A stretch of DNA of 64,000 bases, taken from Lentinus brumalis (Eukaryota; Basidiomycota; Agaricomycetes; Polyporales; Polyporaceae). Position 1 is the stretch's first letter, and every line of letters begins with the position of its first letter. The notes beneath the pieces are model-generated. The model did no database searches, was not told the origin of the DNA, and saw only the letters and a program-made list of their open reading frames with translations. The stretch covers positions 2,542,001-2,606,000 of the forward strand of contig MARA01000002.1 of NCBI GenBank assembly GCA_001792895.1. The letters run 5' to 3'. Positions 1-13,622 of the stretch are shown here, in pieces. Both the position numbers and the translations under genes were made by a program.

Positions 1-506
1 GGGGCGCCCTGTGTGGTTGGACTCGACCGGCCTACCTCGACGTTGACCTTCCTCCGAAACACTTCCCGCGCCCAGGTTGGTACGGGTTCGGCGAAGTTGG
101 TGACGACTGCTGGGTCGTGGCTGCCGAGGACCAGAGCGCAGGTCCACCCGAGCCTCCGTCCCCTCTGCTGTTCCCTCGTCTACAAATTCTCGGCATCTCC
201 GAGGTCGACTTTCCCGTCATAAATCCCGATGCGGGCGAGAAAGTATACATGTACAAGCCGGACATCTGGGATGCGTACAAGATCCCCTATGGACTCGATG
301 TGAAGGGTCTTGTCAAAGGCCTGCGTTTACGCTCAGGAGCCGGAGCGGGCCAGGTCCTCCGTGTAGAGTTCGCCAGCTGCCAGTGCGTTGACAGGGAGCA
401 GCTTGTTTCTCTGGCGGAGGTTGTGCCTGAAGTGATATGGGATGGGCGACGTATCACGCTGCAGGAGGCGCATAGCATGCCTGAAAATTCTGCTGCAAAC
501 ATCTAG
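1..506 (+). CDS. 3' end of an unidentified protein gene (partial)
   Basis: A reading frame is open from base 3 to a stop at 504-506, with no ATG before the internal Met codons near 249, so the 5' part lies outside the window. The visible 167 or so residues begin with a Trp/Pro-rich stretch (FPRPGWYGFGEVGDDCWVV), then a Pro-rich piece and a C-terminal half with regularly spaced hydrophobic residues ending near VVPEVIWDG. The composition recalls C-terminal parts of fungal F-box-type proteins, but no F-box is visible here and this is only a guess. The stop is about 200 bp from the convergent stop of the dehydrogenase gene that follows. Confidence 0.55.
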   Translation, partial: GALCGWTRPAYLDVDLPPKHFPRPGWYGFGEVGDDCWVVAAEDQSAGPPEPPSPLLFPRLQILGISEVDFPVINPDAGEKVYMYKPDIWDAYKIPYGLDVKGLVKGLRLRSGAGAGQVLRVEFASCQCVDREQLVSLAEVVPEVIWDGRRITLQEAHSMPENSAANI

Positions 507-705
507 CTTCGAATGTACTTTCGCATCCACCAGAGATTTTGCAACCAACATGGCTTTCAGATAACTCGAGGAACGGTAAGTAATACATTTCAAAGTTCGT
601 TCTTTTCCTCCATGATACACCGTTTGTTTGATAAACTTCTCCGAGTCATGCCACCCCAATATGTCCGAAGGTGATCGAGACGCATCGGACCTCCTCTCCT
701 ATGCT

Positions 706-2662
<1,957 letters not shown>

Positions 2663-2726
2663 TCATCTGCTTCCCTTGCGCGGGTGAGTTCGCGGCCTAT
2701 CTCTCCATTCCACTCACACCACCGCC

Positions 2727-3328
2727 ATGGCCTCCAACTTTACCAATCTCTACTACAAACGCGTGAGTCTAGCCCTGTCCGCGTGCTTCGAGCCATATTC
2801 ATCGAGCAACTACAGGCGGTAGGGACGGCGAGGGCCTGCTACGTCTGCAACAAGCCCACCACCACCGTCCTCGCCACCATCAACACCGTAGACTTCCTGT
2901 ACACCTGCGATACCCACCTCTCAGATCCGGGCTTCGCAAGTCAGGTGGGCACCAGCAATGACGGCGTGGGGGCCGGCGGCGCGAAGAAGATGGGTCTAAG
3001 CCCGGAGGAAATCGCGAAAGTGAAGGCGGAGTGGGAAGAGCGCCAGAAGAAGAAAGCCGAGAAGAAGGACAAGGAGAAAGACAAGGATAAGGATAAGGAC
3101 AAGGATGACGACAACAACGACGCGAAGGACGGCGAGAAGAAGAAGTCCACGCTGCCCGGCTCATTGTCCCCGCCCTCGGCGAGCGCGACCCCAGCGCCCG
3201 CCACGCCGAAACACCAGCGATACACGCTGCACCGCGACATCTTTGCGCTACGTCTCGCCGAGCATCGCAGACGGCGGCAGGCAGCTCAAGCCAAGGAGCT
3301 CGCCCTCGACTACCGGGTGCCCCTTTGA
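2727..3328 (+). CDS. VFA1: VPS4-associated protein 1
   Basis: Endosomal partner of the AAA ATPase Vps4 in ESCRT-III recycling. There are two exons: 2727-2762 (12 codons, MASNFTNLYYKR) and 2816-3328, with a 53-nt GTGAGT...CAG intron, giving about 182 residues. The N-terminus has the family pattern: a Tyr-Lys-Arg stretch followed by ACYVCNKPTTTVLATIN and DFLYTCDTHL, a paired-Cys zinc-binding module. The middle is a charged Lys/Glu/Asp low-complexity segment with repeated KD dipeptides, followed by a Ser/Pro/Ala linker. The C-terminal helix (HRDIFALRLAEHRRRRQAAQ) would be the Vps4-contacting end by analogy with yeast. The start ATG is in a good context (CCACCGCCATGG). Confidence 0.9.
3064..3115 (+). 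repeat. AAGGA(C/T) hexamer-type low-complexity tract in VFA1
   Basis: Imperfect six-base units of the AAGGAC/AAGGAT type encode an alternating KD/KE run inside the charged linker of VFA1. The tract is in frame, so unit gain or loss would only change linker length. Confidence 0.7.
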
Positions 3329-3715
3329 CGCCTCTGCCTTGACCTCGCGACCTACGTCCGTTTCGCTTCTCAGTTCATTATGCTCGTCTATCTTGCTTTG
3401 GATCTGCTCTCCTTCCCGTCCGGAATGTTTCGGTGAGTAACCTCACCTGGTCTGGTCGGATGACCCAGTTCTGATGCGTCAAAAGTGCTATGACATATTT
3501 TGTACTAGTACTGTACTCAGAGTGGAGAACTCGGATCATGTCGCTCGTGTGCAGATGCATGACGCACGGAGGCTCCTTGGTCGCTTGAACACTTCCCCTC
3601 CCTGTCCACATGATTCGCAGCATATATTATCGGTGAGACCTCCATATGTCCATCCTAAGGTGCGTCTAATTTACGGGTATAGTACAGGTAAAATATTCCA
3701 CAGCTTCCAGTCCAT
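3329..3715. other. Convergent intergenic region
   Basis: This 387-bp stretch lies between the stops of VFA1 (+) and the nucleoside transporter (-). It would hold both 3' UTRs. I see no supported gene in it. Confidence 0.6.
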
Positions 3716-5369
3716 CTATTCCTTGAACGGGTTACAGTCGCACACTGTGGCCCGGACCGCGAAACTCAGTACGCTCCCTACCGCAAGACCGCCCACCAAG
3801 CAGAAGCTCGCGACGGTCGCAGCAACATCGACGTCCTCCGCGCGTCCCTTGAGGCGCGGATTATGCGTTACCGATGGCGCCGCCATCATGCACATGCTTG
3901 AAACATAGCCGTTCGACAAGCCGAAAAGCAGGATGATGAGCATGAAGATGGCGTCGGAGCTGATGATAGGGCCGGCCGTGGACGAGGAGGAGGCCCACTG
4001 GACGTTGCACATGAGGAAGAGAGGGATGAAGAGCGTCCGGAGGAGTGAGAGCGTGAGCAGGCGGCGCGCTGACCAGATGTGCACGTTTGGCAGCGAGCAG
4101 ATCGCTCGACCCGCGAAGTCTCCGATGTTGAACATGAGGAAATGGATAGCACTGAAGACAAGTGGATGGACAGAAGGATTCGTCGATGTGACGGATATCG
4201 TTATGGGCGGGAATACGGCCTGCGGCCGACGTGTTAGTTATTCATACGGGCTGGAATGACGAGGAGTGAGAGTACTCACCAAGGTCACTACAAACACATA
4301 CCCTACAGCGAAGTTGAATATACCATTCGTCTTCGCTATGCGGACAACCTGGTTCTTCTGGTCGCGTTTCCCATGTTGCTGGTCGTAAACATCACCATTC
4401 CCAGATTCCTCCAGCAGCCCAGCCCCTTCCGCCACGTCGAGTCTTTCCCTCGACATCGTCTGAGAGACGACCAGCTTGTACGCAGGAAGCGATATCAGCC
4501 AGCTATGCACAAACGCGCAGACCACCAAGAACACCGTCGAGAGGCCAAAGAAGATGAAGGCCGACTGCTCCTCCGGCTCCGATGGAGATGCGACCGCCTC
4601 AGGCTTCGACCCGCGCACTGATGCGGCGGCACTAAGCACCTGCACGCCGCTGATCACGACAGCGACTGCTGCCTGGCCAGACATGACCGCTTGCATGGCC
4701 GATGGGCCAAAGAGGGAGGCAACGGCCACGACGGCCGTCTGGAGGTAAGATCCGGCGGCAGCCTGCCCGATCGCGTTCAAGAGGACGAACGCAAAGAAGC
4801 CGCCTGCCGCGGGATGTGTGTAGGTACTTGCGGTGAGCATGAAGGAGAGAACCGCGAGGGCTGCTAGAGAGAACAACACGCGTCGCGCGTTGGATGCCTG
4901 CATTACAAGGCGTTGTTAGCCGTATGAGAACAAGACCTGCGCGTGCTGCTGACCTTCTTCGCGGTGACAGTCGCATGTGCCAGGAAGGCAAAGTTCGCCG
5001 CTGTGAACGTCGTGGACAGGTATGAAGAGAACACGCTCTTCAGAGGCGTGCCTGCGACGCGGGACTGGAAGTAGGGCGTCGCAGTAATCAAGGCTACAAG
5101 GGGTCGACGCTCCGTTCACCATGCCACCCCTCTCTCAGGACAAACAACGCACCATTCCAAGGCAGCAGAACCGCGCATCCTAGCATAAAGTGTGACCAGC
5201 GTATTCTCGAGTCTACCACGTTCTGCGTTGGAACGAACCCGCCTCCGGAGAGTGCGACGTCGTCGTCCAGGTCGAGGTCCGGGGACCCGTCTGGAATGGC
5301 GTTGGAGGCTACTGGGGCCTGTGGGACCGGGTGGTATATAGCCTCAGATGCATGGTGGTGTTCGGACAT
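3716..5369 (-). CDS. Equilibrative nucleoside transporter (ENT/SLC29, FUN26-like)
   Basis: Integral membrane carrier for nucleosides; yeast Fun26 acts in the vacuolar membrane. Four exons can be placed: 5369-5153, 5093-4954, 4897-4280 and 4219-3716, with introns of 59, 56 and 60 nt, giving 492 residues. A polar N-terminus of about 60 residues precedes the ENT signature FMLGCAVLLPWN, whose Asn codon is followed by the first splice junction and then ALITATPYFQSR (TM1-TM2). The second exon has an Ala/Thr-rich TM segment, and exon 3 carries several TM helices (FAFVLLNAIGQAAAGSYLQ) and a hydrophilic cytosolic loop before NGIFNFAVGYVFVVTL. The last exon includes FNIGDFAGRAICSLPN, matching the conserved D..GR motif of the family, and the final TM pair. 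Membership is clear; substrate and membrane are inferred. Confidence 0.92.
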
Positions 5370-5700
5370 CTACCCAGCGATTTTCGAGAAGAAGCAAGCA
5401 GGCGGATACGTCCAAGAGAGACGCTACTCATGGCGGTGGGACAGACCTACGTAGTCAACGGAGCGCCCATCGCTCGGCAAGTCCGTTCTCGAGCAGACGG
5501 TTACTACTATAGCGCAGATTTACCTCCACGCACTTTGACTGCAGATTTACGCCTACTTCGGTTGTAGATTCACGTCTACTTCGATTGCCATGACTGTGTA
5601 CGTATACATGCTGATATCCCTTGGCTTCAGTACATTTCTTTTCCTACCGATACATTTGGGGCCGCCATACAGGCCATAGCCAAATACACGTAGTACTTGC
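5370..5700. other. Intergenic region upstream of the nucleoside transporter
   Basis: 331 bp between the transporter ATG and the stop of HBS1, both genes on the minus strand. It should contain the transporter promoter and the HBS1 3' UTR. No distinct element or small gene could be supported. Confidence 0.5.
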
Positions 5701-8700
5701 TCATGTCAATAGCTCAAGCACGACTCCTGCACACGAAGACCTTATCAGAAAATATGCGAAATACGCCTTATGGCAGGTCCGACTTACCAGCGCCGATGGT
5801 CTCTCCACCACGTCGAATGAGGATCCTCCCCATTTCCTTGTTCACCGAGAAAGGCTCGAGGGGTATGGGCAACGCTCGCGACGCAGGGCCTGAGTATGTT
5901 GAGCTGCGCAGACTGATCTCAACCTCCGCAGACATGTTCTTGGTCAGTACTCTGCCGCATGATGTCAGCGCGCTGATCCTGACGATCAGCTTGACGGACA
6001 TACCTTGGTTTACTCTTGATCACACTGCCATTCGAACGATCCAGTACGGAGATGAGGCGAGATATCGAGGCGGGCACGTCTCGCGAATGATGGAAGAGTT
6101 CGACCTGTCAGGACTCGTCAGTGCGGGACTCAGAGGAGAAACTGGCAAGATATGCACTTACCGATGTGCCTGCGGTAATGGGAATCTGGATGTCGAACAC
6201 GATGATCTTCGCAGTAAATGATGAAACCAAAGGTACGGTCTGTCCTCGCGACAAAGCACACTTCCAACGTTCAGCGAGATAGGGTCCACTCCAGTGAGGG
6301 TGACGTTCACGTTAGAACCAGCACCGGCCCATGGAAGGTTCTCGCCATCACTGTCAATAGCTATACACGACGATCAGCTTGCCGGCGATACGGGTCGAGA
6401 GAGGAGGTGGTCACCTTTCACTACGGCGGATTCATCGCCAGGTACTATCCGCAAACGTTCACCAGGAACTATTATGCCGCCGCATACCCGTCCAGATACG
6501 GCTATGCCGGAGGTTGCGCCCTTGAAAACGTTGGAAATGGGGAAGCGCAGAGGCGCGTTGATGTCGCGAGTGGGAGGTTCCAGAGCATCTGTGGATCGAT
6601 CACGGTGTAAGTCAACGCTTTTGTGACAAGAACACAGGGAGGGGGAGGCATACCCAGCAGATCGACCAGGGTTGGGCCCTTATACCAGCTATGCAATGGA
6701 CTCGCGGCAGGCGGAGGCTGAGATAGATTGATACCCTCCATAGCCGCAACGGGGACGAACTGCGTCTTGGTGGGATGGAAGCCGGACTGTGCAAGGAATG
6801 GCTTGAGCAAATTGCAGACCTCGTCATATCGTGACTTTGACCATTCGACCTAGTAGTGGAAGTTGAGCGGAGATACCCAACATACCGCACTGCTTAGCGT
6901 ACCTGGTCCAGCTTATTGACTGCTACGATGACCTGGGTGACACCCAAACTTCTGACCAAGAGCAAATGCTCTCGCGTCTGACCGCCCCGTTCGAAGCCTG
7001 TCTCGAACTCCCCAACGGCTGCGTCGACGACTAGTAAGGCAGAGTCAGCCTGGGACGCGCCGGAAATCATGTTCGGGATGAAATCTCGATGCCCCGGTGC
7101 GTCGAGAATGGTGATGACTCTGTGAGGAGTGTTCAAGGTCTGCAGTGCAATGTCCATAGTGATACCTCTGCGGACGAAGTCACGAAAGTGTCAGCGACGA
7201 TAATGCGACCAGTAGCCCAAACACCTACCGCTCGCGCTCCTCTTGTGTGCCATCGAGCTCCCAAGCCCAGCTGAAGCTACTCTTCCCGACTTTCGCGCTC
7301 CCGCGCTCGTTGGCAACGCGTTTCTTCTCGTCCACTCTTCCCAGTTCGTAAAGCAATCTGCCCATCATAGTGGACTTGCCCGCATCGACATGTCCTGCAC
7401 AATATCAGCTCGGGTGGACGGATGGGGAAGGTAACAAGTTGAACGCACCGACAACTACCATGCTGAGCGACCGCTTCTCCCCATTCTCTTGTGCGAGGAG
7501 GGTGGCCTTCGCCTCCTCAATCAGTTTCTCAATCGCCGCTGGGGTTTGACAGGCTCCTCAGGAATCACATCCATAGGCGCGTCGTCATTGAGATTGAGCC
7601 CAGCCATATCCAGCTCGCCTTGGTCCGTGCCAGTAGTGTTGCGCGCAGTGTTTGATGATGGACCTGCGTTCCTACTACCCCCTGCCCTTTTAGGCTGGGC
7701 AGCCGCGTCCTTCTTGTTTTGCTGAGCCTGAGCCTTGGCGACTTTCTCTCGTTCTTTGGCAGCTACAAGTTTCATTGCAAACGTACATTGTTAGTACATG
7801 AGCTTCGTCGCACGTTCTGAGTAACAAAAGAATAAAACATTCCAAAGCAAAGAGAGAGGAAAGATGAAGAAAGGTAGTGGAGGTGGGGAGGAGGATCGAG
7901 CAAGGTACGGTCAGCGAGCAGACGCAGTGAGCGCGGAGTGGGTCGAGGAGGTAGACCGCTGACCCATCGACGTCCCTCTTCGCGCATGCAACACGACATC
8001 GTCCGGACTCGGCACGTCGAAAGCGAACCCACGCATGTTAGGGAGTGGGCCAGGAGGGAGGAGCAGAGACTCGTGCTCCTTGTGTCGATGGCTCCGCGGC
8101 TTGCTCGAGTCACTGTGGTCTCTGCGACTTCTCCTGCGCTCTCGCTCGGCCTGGTGGTGATTGCATAGGTGTGTCCCTTCCGAGCTCGTCACTGACGCGG
8201 TCTCGTGGTCATCGCTGACAAGCAGCGTTGCAAAGGCGGAAGGTAGAGCACGAGAGCGAATCGCGCTAGGCGAGAACATGGGAACTTCTATCACAGGAGC
8301 AACCTCGTCCGGCTCTGGCTCTGGCTCCGCGCTCGCCTTAGCACGAGCAGTCTTGCTCTTCATCGCGAGCTTGGATTGCTTCGGCTGAGACGACTTCGTC
8401 TGGGGAGAGGCCTTGCCGTTCGTTGGCGGAGGATGCGCCAGGGAAGACGGCCCCTTCAATTGATTCTTCGACAGCAATCCGCTCAAAGACTGGTAGGACG
8501 TGGTGATAGCCGTTGTCGCCGTCGGGCCATTGGCGGTAGGGGTGAGATACTCGGTATGAGTACGAGGAAGGATCATGCCCGGTTGAGACATTGACTGTGC
8601 CTTGCCCTTGCCCTGTTCTTGGGCCTTCGTTTGCGCAAGCTTTGCAAGCTTCGACAACTGGCGGGGCTGCGCCGGTGGAGAGGTGGATGGAGCAATCTGC

Positions 8701-10636
8701 GCGTGTGGAGGACTGGAAGGAGGAGAGCGCAAGACCGGAGGCGGCGAACGAGGGGCAGCGGGGAGAGAGCCGGGAGCGGGGGAGAGAGCGTGTGCGAACA
8801 CGGTGGGCGGAAGAGGGATGGGGGAAGGAGACTTCTCCGGGAACTCCGAAGGCGTCGTGCTTCCGCCACGCGGAGGTGACTTGGCGGCGGAGTAGGAGGC
8901 ACGGTCGAATGCTCTGCAGTTTGCGCCTGACGGTCTAACTCCTCGAGAACAAGTGCACTCTGAATGGCCTGCAACACATTCCTCGTCAGGGAAGATGGCG
9001 TGGTCGAGTCCGATGCTACGCTGGAAGGAGGTCTTGGGGGCAGAAGGGAAACGAACGAGGAAGCCGCAGGCCGCAGAGCTGGGTATGTCATAGCAGTTGC
9101 GACTTCCGTCTCCGTAACGGAGGAACGCGAGGTGACACTACTAGCACTGGACCGAGCGCTTGATTTCGCGCTGGACCTAGAGCTCGCCAGGGCAGACAAC
9201 TTCGACTTCTTCTCCAATTTTCCGCTCTTCTCGCTCAGTTGGCTCTTCGCGTCATCTCCGGCCCTCGTCGACTTCTTGGTGTGCAGCGAAGCTTGAGACG
9301 GCCCATGCGGGAGACTAGACTTTGACTTATAGTCCGGGATATCGGGCATATTGTCGAAGGGCGGCAGATCGAGCACCGTCGGGAGATGGGAACTGACCGT
9401 GCTATCCGACGGGGAGGAGTAGTCGATTTGCGGGGGCCGGTGGGAGAGCCGATATCTTGCGAGAGTCGCCGAGCGGCAGAAGATGAGGGGGACGGAGGAA
9501 TATCGTTCGGGTCCGTCTGCAAAGGCAGCTCGGTCCTGAGACGCCGCACTCGTCCCTCATGGACAAATTGTAGCTGAGCCCTGGGGCCCGCTGCGTTACA
9601 TTGCAAAAGAGAAAGTTAATCGAACTGATAACCGCGCGTCATCGAGCAAGAGCCACTCACCGACAACCTGCCCATAGTCCGTGGATGTCGAAGAAACAAT
9701 GGTCGTACGAGAATCCCGGGGTCGCCCGTGAAGCATTTGCGTGGCAGATCCCCAGTCCTTGCTGTCTTCGGTACGTTCCGTTATCTCCGTGATAGTATAT
9801 AAACTCCCGGGCTTCGTCGACGCCCTAGTAGTCTCCTGCTCCGAAGAAGACACATATTCGCTTTGCGTCAAGCGGACGAATGGGACATTATGCCTTCCCG
9901 ATGCATTGTCAGGAGGCGGGGACCAGTCAGCGTAATCCTCCGGTGGTGGCATAGGCAATGGCTTCCCGTCTTCGTCGAGTGGGTTCCAGACGTCTGCGAT
10001 GACCGCGGGTCCGGTCAGCGCACCGCTTGCAGACAGCCTTCAGGTAGGACAGGATGTGCACCTTCTCGCTGCCGTATGGTCTCCAGTAGCAAGGCCACCC
10101 GATTCCCACCGCAACAAGGTAGCAGAGTGTGGAAGGAAGTGGAAAGGAGAAGAAACGAAAGGAGGGAATGGCGAAGAGGTAAGGTTCATGGAAGCTCACC
10201 TTTCCGCTCTTGCGCCGCCAACCTGCGTTGTTGTTCCTCTGTGGGAACGTCATGACAATACGAAATTGTGATCGACAGGCGCACTTACCCAATAACCAGT
10301 TCGTTGCTTGCTCGACATCGAAGTAGTAGTGGTATAGAGCCTCCTTGATATCCGCATCGGTTAGCCTAGAATGGTCCTCATCGCCTAACATTCTCCGGAT
10401 ATGCGCCAGCCCGTTCATCAATTGGTCTGTCGGTGTTTCAGAACAAGATTGCGGCGGAAGCATGAGAACTGCGCACCGTAGTCCTCCTGACTGAGGTCCT
10501 CGTACTCTCCTCCGTCGGATATAGCATCGTCCTCCAACTCCTCTGCATACTTCGATGAGCACGTCGGACATCTAGACACTGCAGGCAAACGAGTACCATT
10601 GATATCAATGTTGCGTACAAATCTGTGGCGGGACAT
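5701..10636 (-). CDS. HBS1: HBS1-family translational GTPase with a long linker
   Basis: HBS1 with Dom34/Pelota rescues stalled ribosomes in no-go and non-stop mRNA decay. The ATG at 10636-10634 opens [13 protein letters not shown], followed across introns by [18 protein letters not shown] and the HBS1_N helical domain ([26 protein letters not shown]). Then comes an unusually long Ser/Pro/Ala-rich linker, about 10.0 to 7.9 kb, ending in [13 protein letters not shown] at 7998-8030. The EF-Tu-like G domain follows: [19 protein letters not shown] (G1), [19 protein letters not shown] (switch), [12 protein letters not shown] (G3) and NKLD (G4), then beta-barrel domains ending [14 protein letters not shown] and [14 protein letters not shown]. 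The final 29-nt exon stops at 5701-5703. At least ten introns are present; junctions at 10.0-10.2 kb and 7.96 kb are unsettled. The WAWELDGT motif separates it from eRF3 and EF1A. Confidence 0.93.
7763..7963 (-). other. 201-nt HBS1 intron with in-frame stop in the read-through frame
   Basis: The best splice joining the linker exon to the G-domain exon uses donor G|GTCAGC (first intron base 7963) and an acceptor TAG ending at 7763, with a TACTAAC branch site about 30 nt before it. Both sides are phase 1, giving a continuous frame ([14 protein letters not shown]). At 201 nt it is three to four times longer than nearby introns. If it is not spliced, the reading frame continues 17 codons past the donor to a TGA at 7911-7913, ending the protein before the GTPase domain. 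The donor is inferred and untested. Confidence 0.5.
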
Positions 10637-10824
10637 TGTTGTAGAAGTACAGGGAGTATACAATCAGCAAGGGCGGGTGGAGAGAGGTTCAAGTTGAGAT
10701 GAAGTCAACGGGCGCCTGTGATCTTCGAGGCGTGACGCCACATGGTGACATCACGCGGCTGTGACCAGGCGCGCTCAACGTCGAGTTGCGGCCGCGCATC
10801 TTCGTCCGCGACACGTCCATCACC

Positions 10825-11428
10825 ATGTTCTCGCTGTCCGCTCGTGCCGCCCTCCGGGCACCTTCGCGCGTATGTTGTTCTAGTTCTATGCCTATGCACG
10901 CTGTCTCACTCCATGTACAGGCATTTTCCACGAGTGCTTCGCGCTCAGCTGATATGGCGAAGCTTCTGCTCATCGGCCGTCTCGGGAAGGACCCCGAGCT
11001 CCGCTATACGAAGTCGAACAAGGAATACGTCTCGTGCGTTGCTGCATATCTCGTGCGCCTGTGCATGCACTGATAACCCGGTTTTTGCGCAGCTACACGA
11101 TCGCGACCGCGAACAACACCATCGGCTTGCCCGAGGGTACTCAGCCGACGACGACGTGGCACAATCTCCTGTCCTTCAACCCCAGTTCAAACAACTACCT
11201 CCGCACATTGAAGAAGGGCTCGCTGGTCTATGCCGAGGCAAACTTTGAACTGCGTCAGCCTGATCCCAACGCCGACCCGGACTCTCCTGAGGGCCAGCGC
11301 CAGATTTTCCTGAGGCACGGTGCGTATAGCAGCTTTTGTCATCGCAGAGCAATGCTCACCTTTTTGCAGAGACTATCCGCGTACTGCGCACCCCGCCAAG
11401 GCATGAAGACGAGCCCGACGCTGAGTGA
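10825..11428 (+). CDS. RIM1: Mitochondrial single-stranded DNA-binding protein
   Basis: OB-fold protein that coats single-stranded mitochondrial DNA during replication. Four exons: 10825-10869, 10921-11033, 11093-11319 and 11370-11428, giving 147 residues. Residues 1 to about 25 (MFSLSARAALRAPSR, then AFSTSASRS) are Arg/Ser/Ala-rich and lack acidic residues, as expected for a matrix presequence. The OB fold starts at MAKLLLIGRLGKDPELRYT and continues with YTIATANN and TTTWHNLLSFNPSSNNYLRT, then LKKGSLVYAEANFELRQPD, the typical SSB strand order and aromatic positions. The short tail ETIRVLRTPPRHEDEPDAE lacks the DDDIPF tip of bacterial SSB, as in yeast Rim1. The gene is divergent from HBS1, with only 188 bp between ATGs. 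Confidence 0.93.
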
Positions 11429-11505
11429 TGGACACCATTCCTTCCTCCCCACTGCTTGCCACCCCCTATCGATCATATGCGTATAATAAACCCCCTCTCC
11501 TCATC

Positions 11506-12637
11506 TTAATCCCTATAGTTTGACTCGAACTGTGTGTGTTCGTCCCGGTCGTCGCGATAATCGTGAATGCCCCTCGACGCTGGATCGCGAACCCACTCCT
11601 GAAGAGGAAACAACCTCAGTAAGTCGCTCCTTGACAAAATAATACGACTGTCTTCTGCGTACCGTGCTTGGTGGCCGTTGGGACTGGGCGTGCGAATGGC
11701 CAGTCTGCTGCATGGACATAATAGTGGGGATGCTCGTGCCCATACTCGTTCCCATGCTCGTGCCCATACTCGTGCCCATGCTGGTCATGGTGGTGGAAGG
11801 CGGTGCGGGGACGCTTTCTCGCCCGATCTTCTTCAAGTAGTCTCGTACAGCTGTCACCACCAACTTCGACGGGCTGTCAGTTTCGTTGTGAGCGAGAAAT
11901 TGTGGACGAGGCGCACATGGTGATCCTCCTGACTAGACCCTGAATAGCAAGCTACCACCGCAATAGGGCAGCACGGTGCATTCTTGGGACAAACACCGCT
12001 TCAGTCAGTGCACACACATCGTCAGGGTAAATATCTGCGTACCTCTAGCCATATTGGAAACGCTGTACGATATCACTCGTCAATGAAACTCTGGAACTCT
12101 GCCCGATATGCGAGCGCGTAAACTTACCTCCGCCGCTGATCCTGTAGTCTGTCTGAATGCCGAGTTGCTTCTGAGTTTTCCCCATCGCGTTCATGCCCTT
12201 CTCGACGTAGTAGCTTGAATGTCCCGTCCGACGGACAACAGCGATCATCCCCTTGCACCCAGTCACTCTTCCGTCGGGGCGCATGCGTGCCGCTAGTCTC
12301 GAATACGTACCTCCAGACACGCCCAACTATCCAGGCTGACGTCGCCCCCGCCATCGGGTCCACCCAGGTTCCCGACCGTGCAGGAAAAGAGCGTGTGGCC
12401 GGCGATGGTCTGTATCGAGATGACCATCCCGCGCACTTTGACATGACGCGAAGACGAGCGGAAGCGTTTGCGGAGCGAGAGACCGAGCATGACGGCAGCT
12501 TCGGCGTCGAAGGAGGGGAAGCGATAGAGAGCCTCCTCGTTGAGGGCCTGGGTCGCAAGCTCTGCCTCGCTGGGAGGCATGGGCCCAGTGTTGAAGCCGT
12601 TGAACATCGGGAGGGTTGGCCTGGGGCGGTAAGACAT
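11506..12637 (-). CDS. UPF0303 / HbpS-like (haem-degrading fold) protein
   Basis: Member of the UPF0303 family, which shares the GlcG/HbpS alpha-beta fold; its biochemical role is not established. Six exons: 12637-12311, 12251-12128, 12062-12043 (20 nt only), 11982-11917, 11863-11663 and 11598-11506; about 276 residues. After a 20-residue Pro-rich start come an N-terminal helical part (EALYRFPSFDAEAAVMLG) and GMVISIQTIAGHTLFSCTVG. The family core follows: SLDSWACLEGMIAVVRRTGH, SSYYVEKGMN, TDYRISGGAFPIWLE, CCPIAVVACYSGSSQEDHH and LVVTAVRDYLKKIGRE. Beyond the core is a repetitive SMGT tract and a charged tail, DYRDDRDEHTQFESNYRD. It is tail-to-tail with RIM1, 77 bp between stops. Confidence 0.85.
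11731..11785 (-). repeat. 12-bp in-frame tandem repeat (SMGT units)
   Basis: About four and a half units of a 12-bp repeat, on the plus strand CTCGTGCCCATA with variants, encode consecutive T-S-M-G units in exon 5 of the UPF0303 gene. All units keep the frame, so copy-number change would alter only the tail. Confidence 0.8.
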
Positions 12638-13622
12638 GCAATGTAGGTGTGGGAGGCGGTTCGTGCGCAGGTCGTATGTTGAGCACCGGTCACCAAGCGT
12701 GATAAAGGATATATGCTGCTCACAACGCGCAACCTAAACACGACTGAAGAGCATGACGAACTCAAGGTAAAGAAGATGAGGCACGAGGACGAGGCGGATG
12801 TGGAACATGAGGCTGCGCGGCAATGTCTGCACACTCATCAACTCTATCGGCTGTTCCGAACGCGACTGCAAGGAGATGGTTCCATTGTTCGAGTAGGATG
12901 TTGTTGAAAGGCTATCGCGTAGCCAAACAACGCGAACGGGTGAGGACGATCGAGAGCTCGTAGCGCGTAAATGTTTGGCCGGGTGACATCATTATAGTAT
13001 CTGTCTCAATGCTGATCCAAGTCTTGAACTTTGAGCACCTTCAACACATCTGTACCGTACTGTCACAACATTGGTATGTCGTTCCTTGGAGGGGGGCGAG
13101 CGCTGTTGTGTAAAGGGACCTCTTGATGACCTGAGCTCATCCACGAGCTCATGTCAATCGCAACCAGTGCGCCATACTGAAGCCCGGCAGGCTCGGGTCC
13201 AGATTGCCTCACCATGATCATCGAACGAAATTTCTCAGCGCTGTCTTGGGCATGGGTTCGAAAAAGCTGCGAGCATAGTGTGCACTGACACTGTCGGTGA
13301 CAGTAGGTGACAGTAGAGTACTTGCAGGAGTTGGGAGGAAGACGTCTACATACATAGACAGCATAGACGCAGTGCCCGCGGCGTCTATTAGGCCACGTTC
13401 GGTGCTGTTCGGTGAACATGCATTGTTGACTCTGAGCCTCCGGAGCGCAAGGTTGTCCTTCCCCAACTCCGTACCTCCGAGCGTCCGACTGGACAGCCCA
13501 GGGTCATCCTATAAAGTGCTTGTCTGCGGCTTGGGGTCTGTCTGATCTTCTCCTGCGGCCTTCTCTGCGATAACTGGAGCACCTCAAGTGCAGCACACCC
13601 GTCGGAGACACACTGTGAAATC
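12638..13622. other. Divergent intergenic region, about 1 kb
   Basis: Lies between the UPF0303 ATG (-) and the acyltransferase ATG (+), so it should contain both promoters. A GTGACAGTAG-type sequence is repeated at about 13300-13320. Short open frames here show no family resemblance and no convincing splice structure; I call no gene. Confidence 0.5.
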
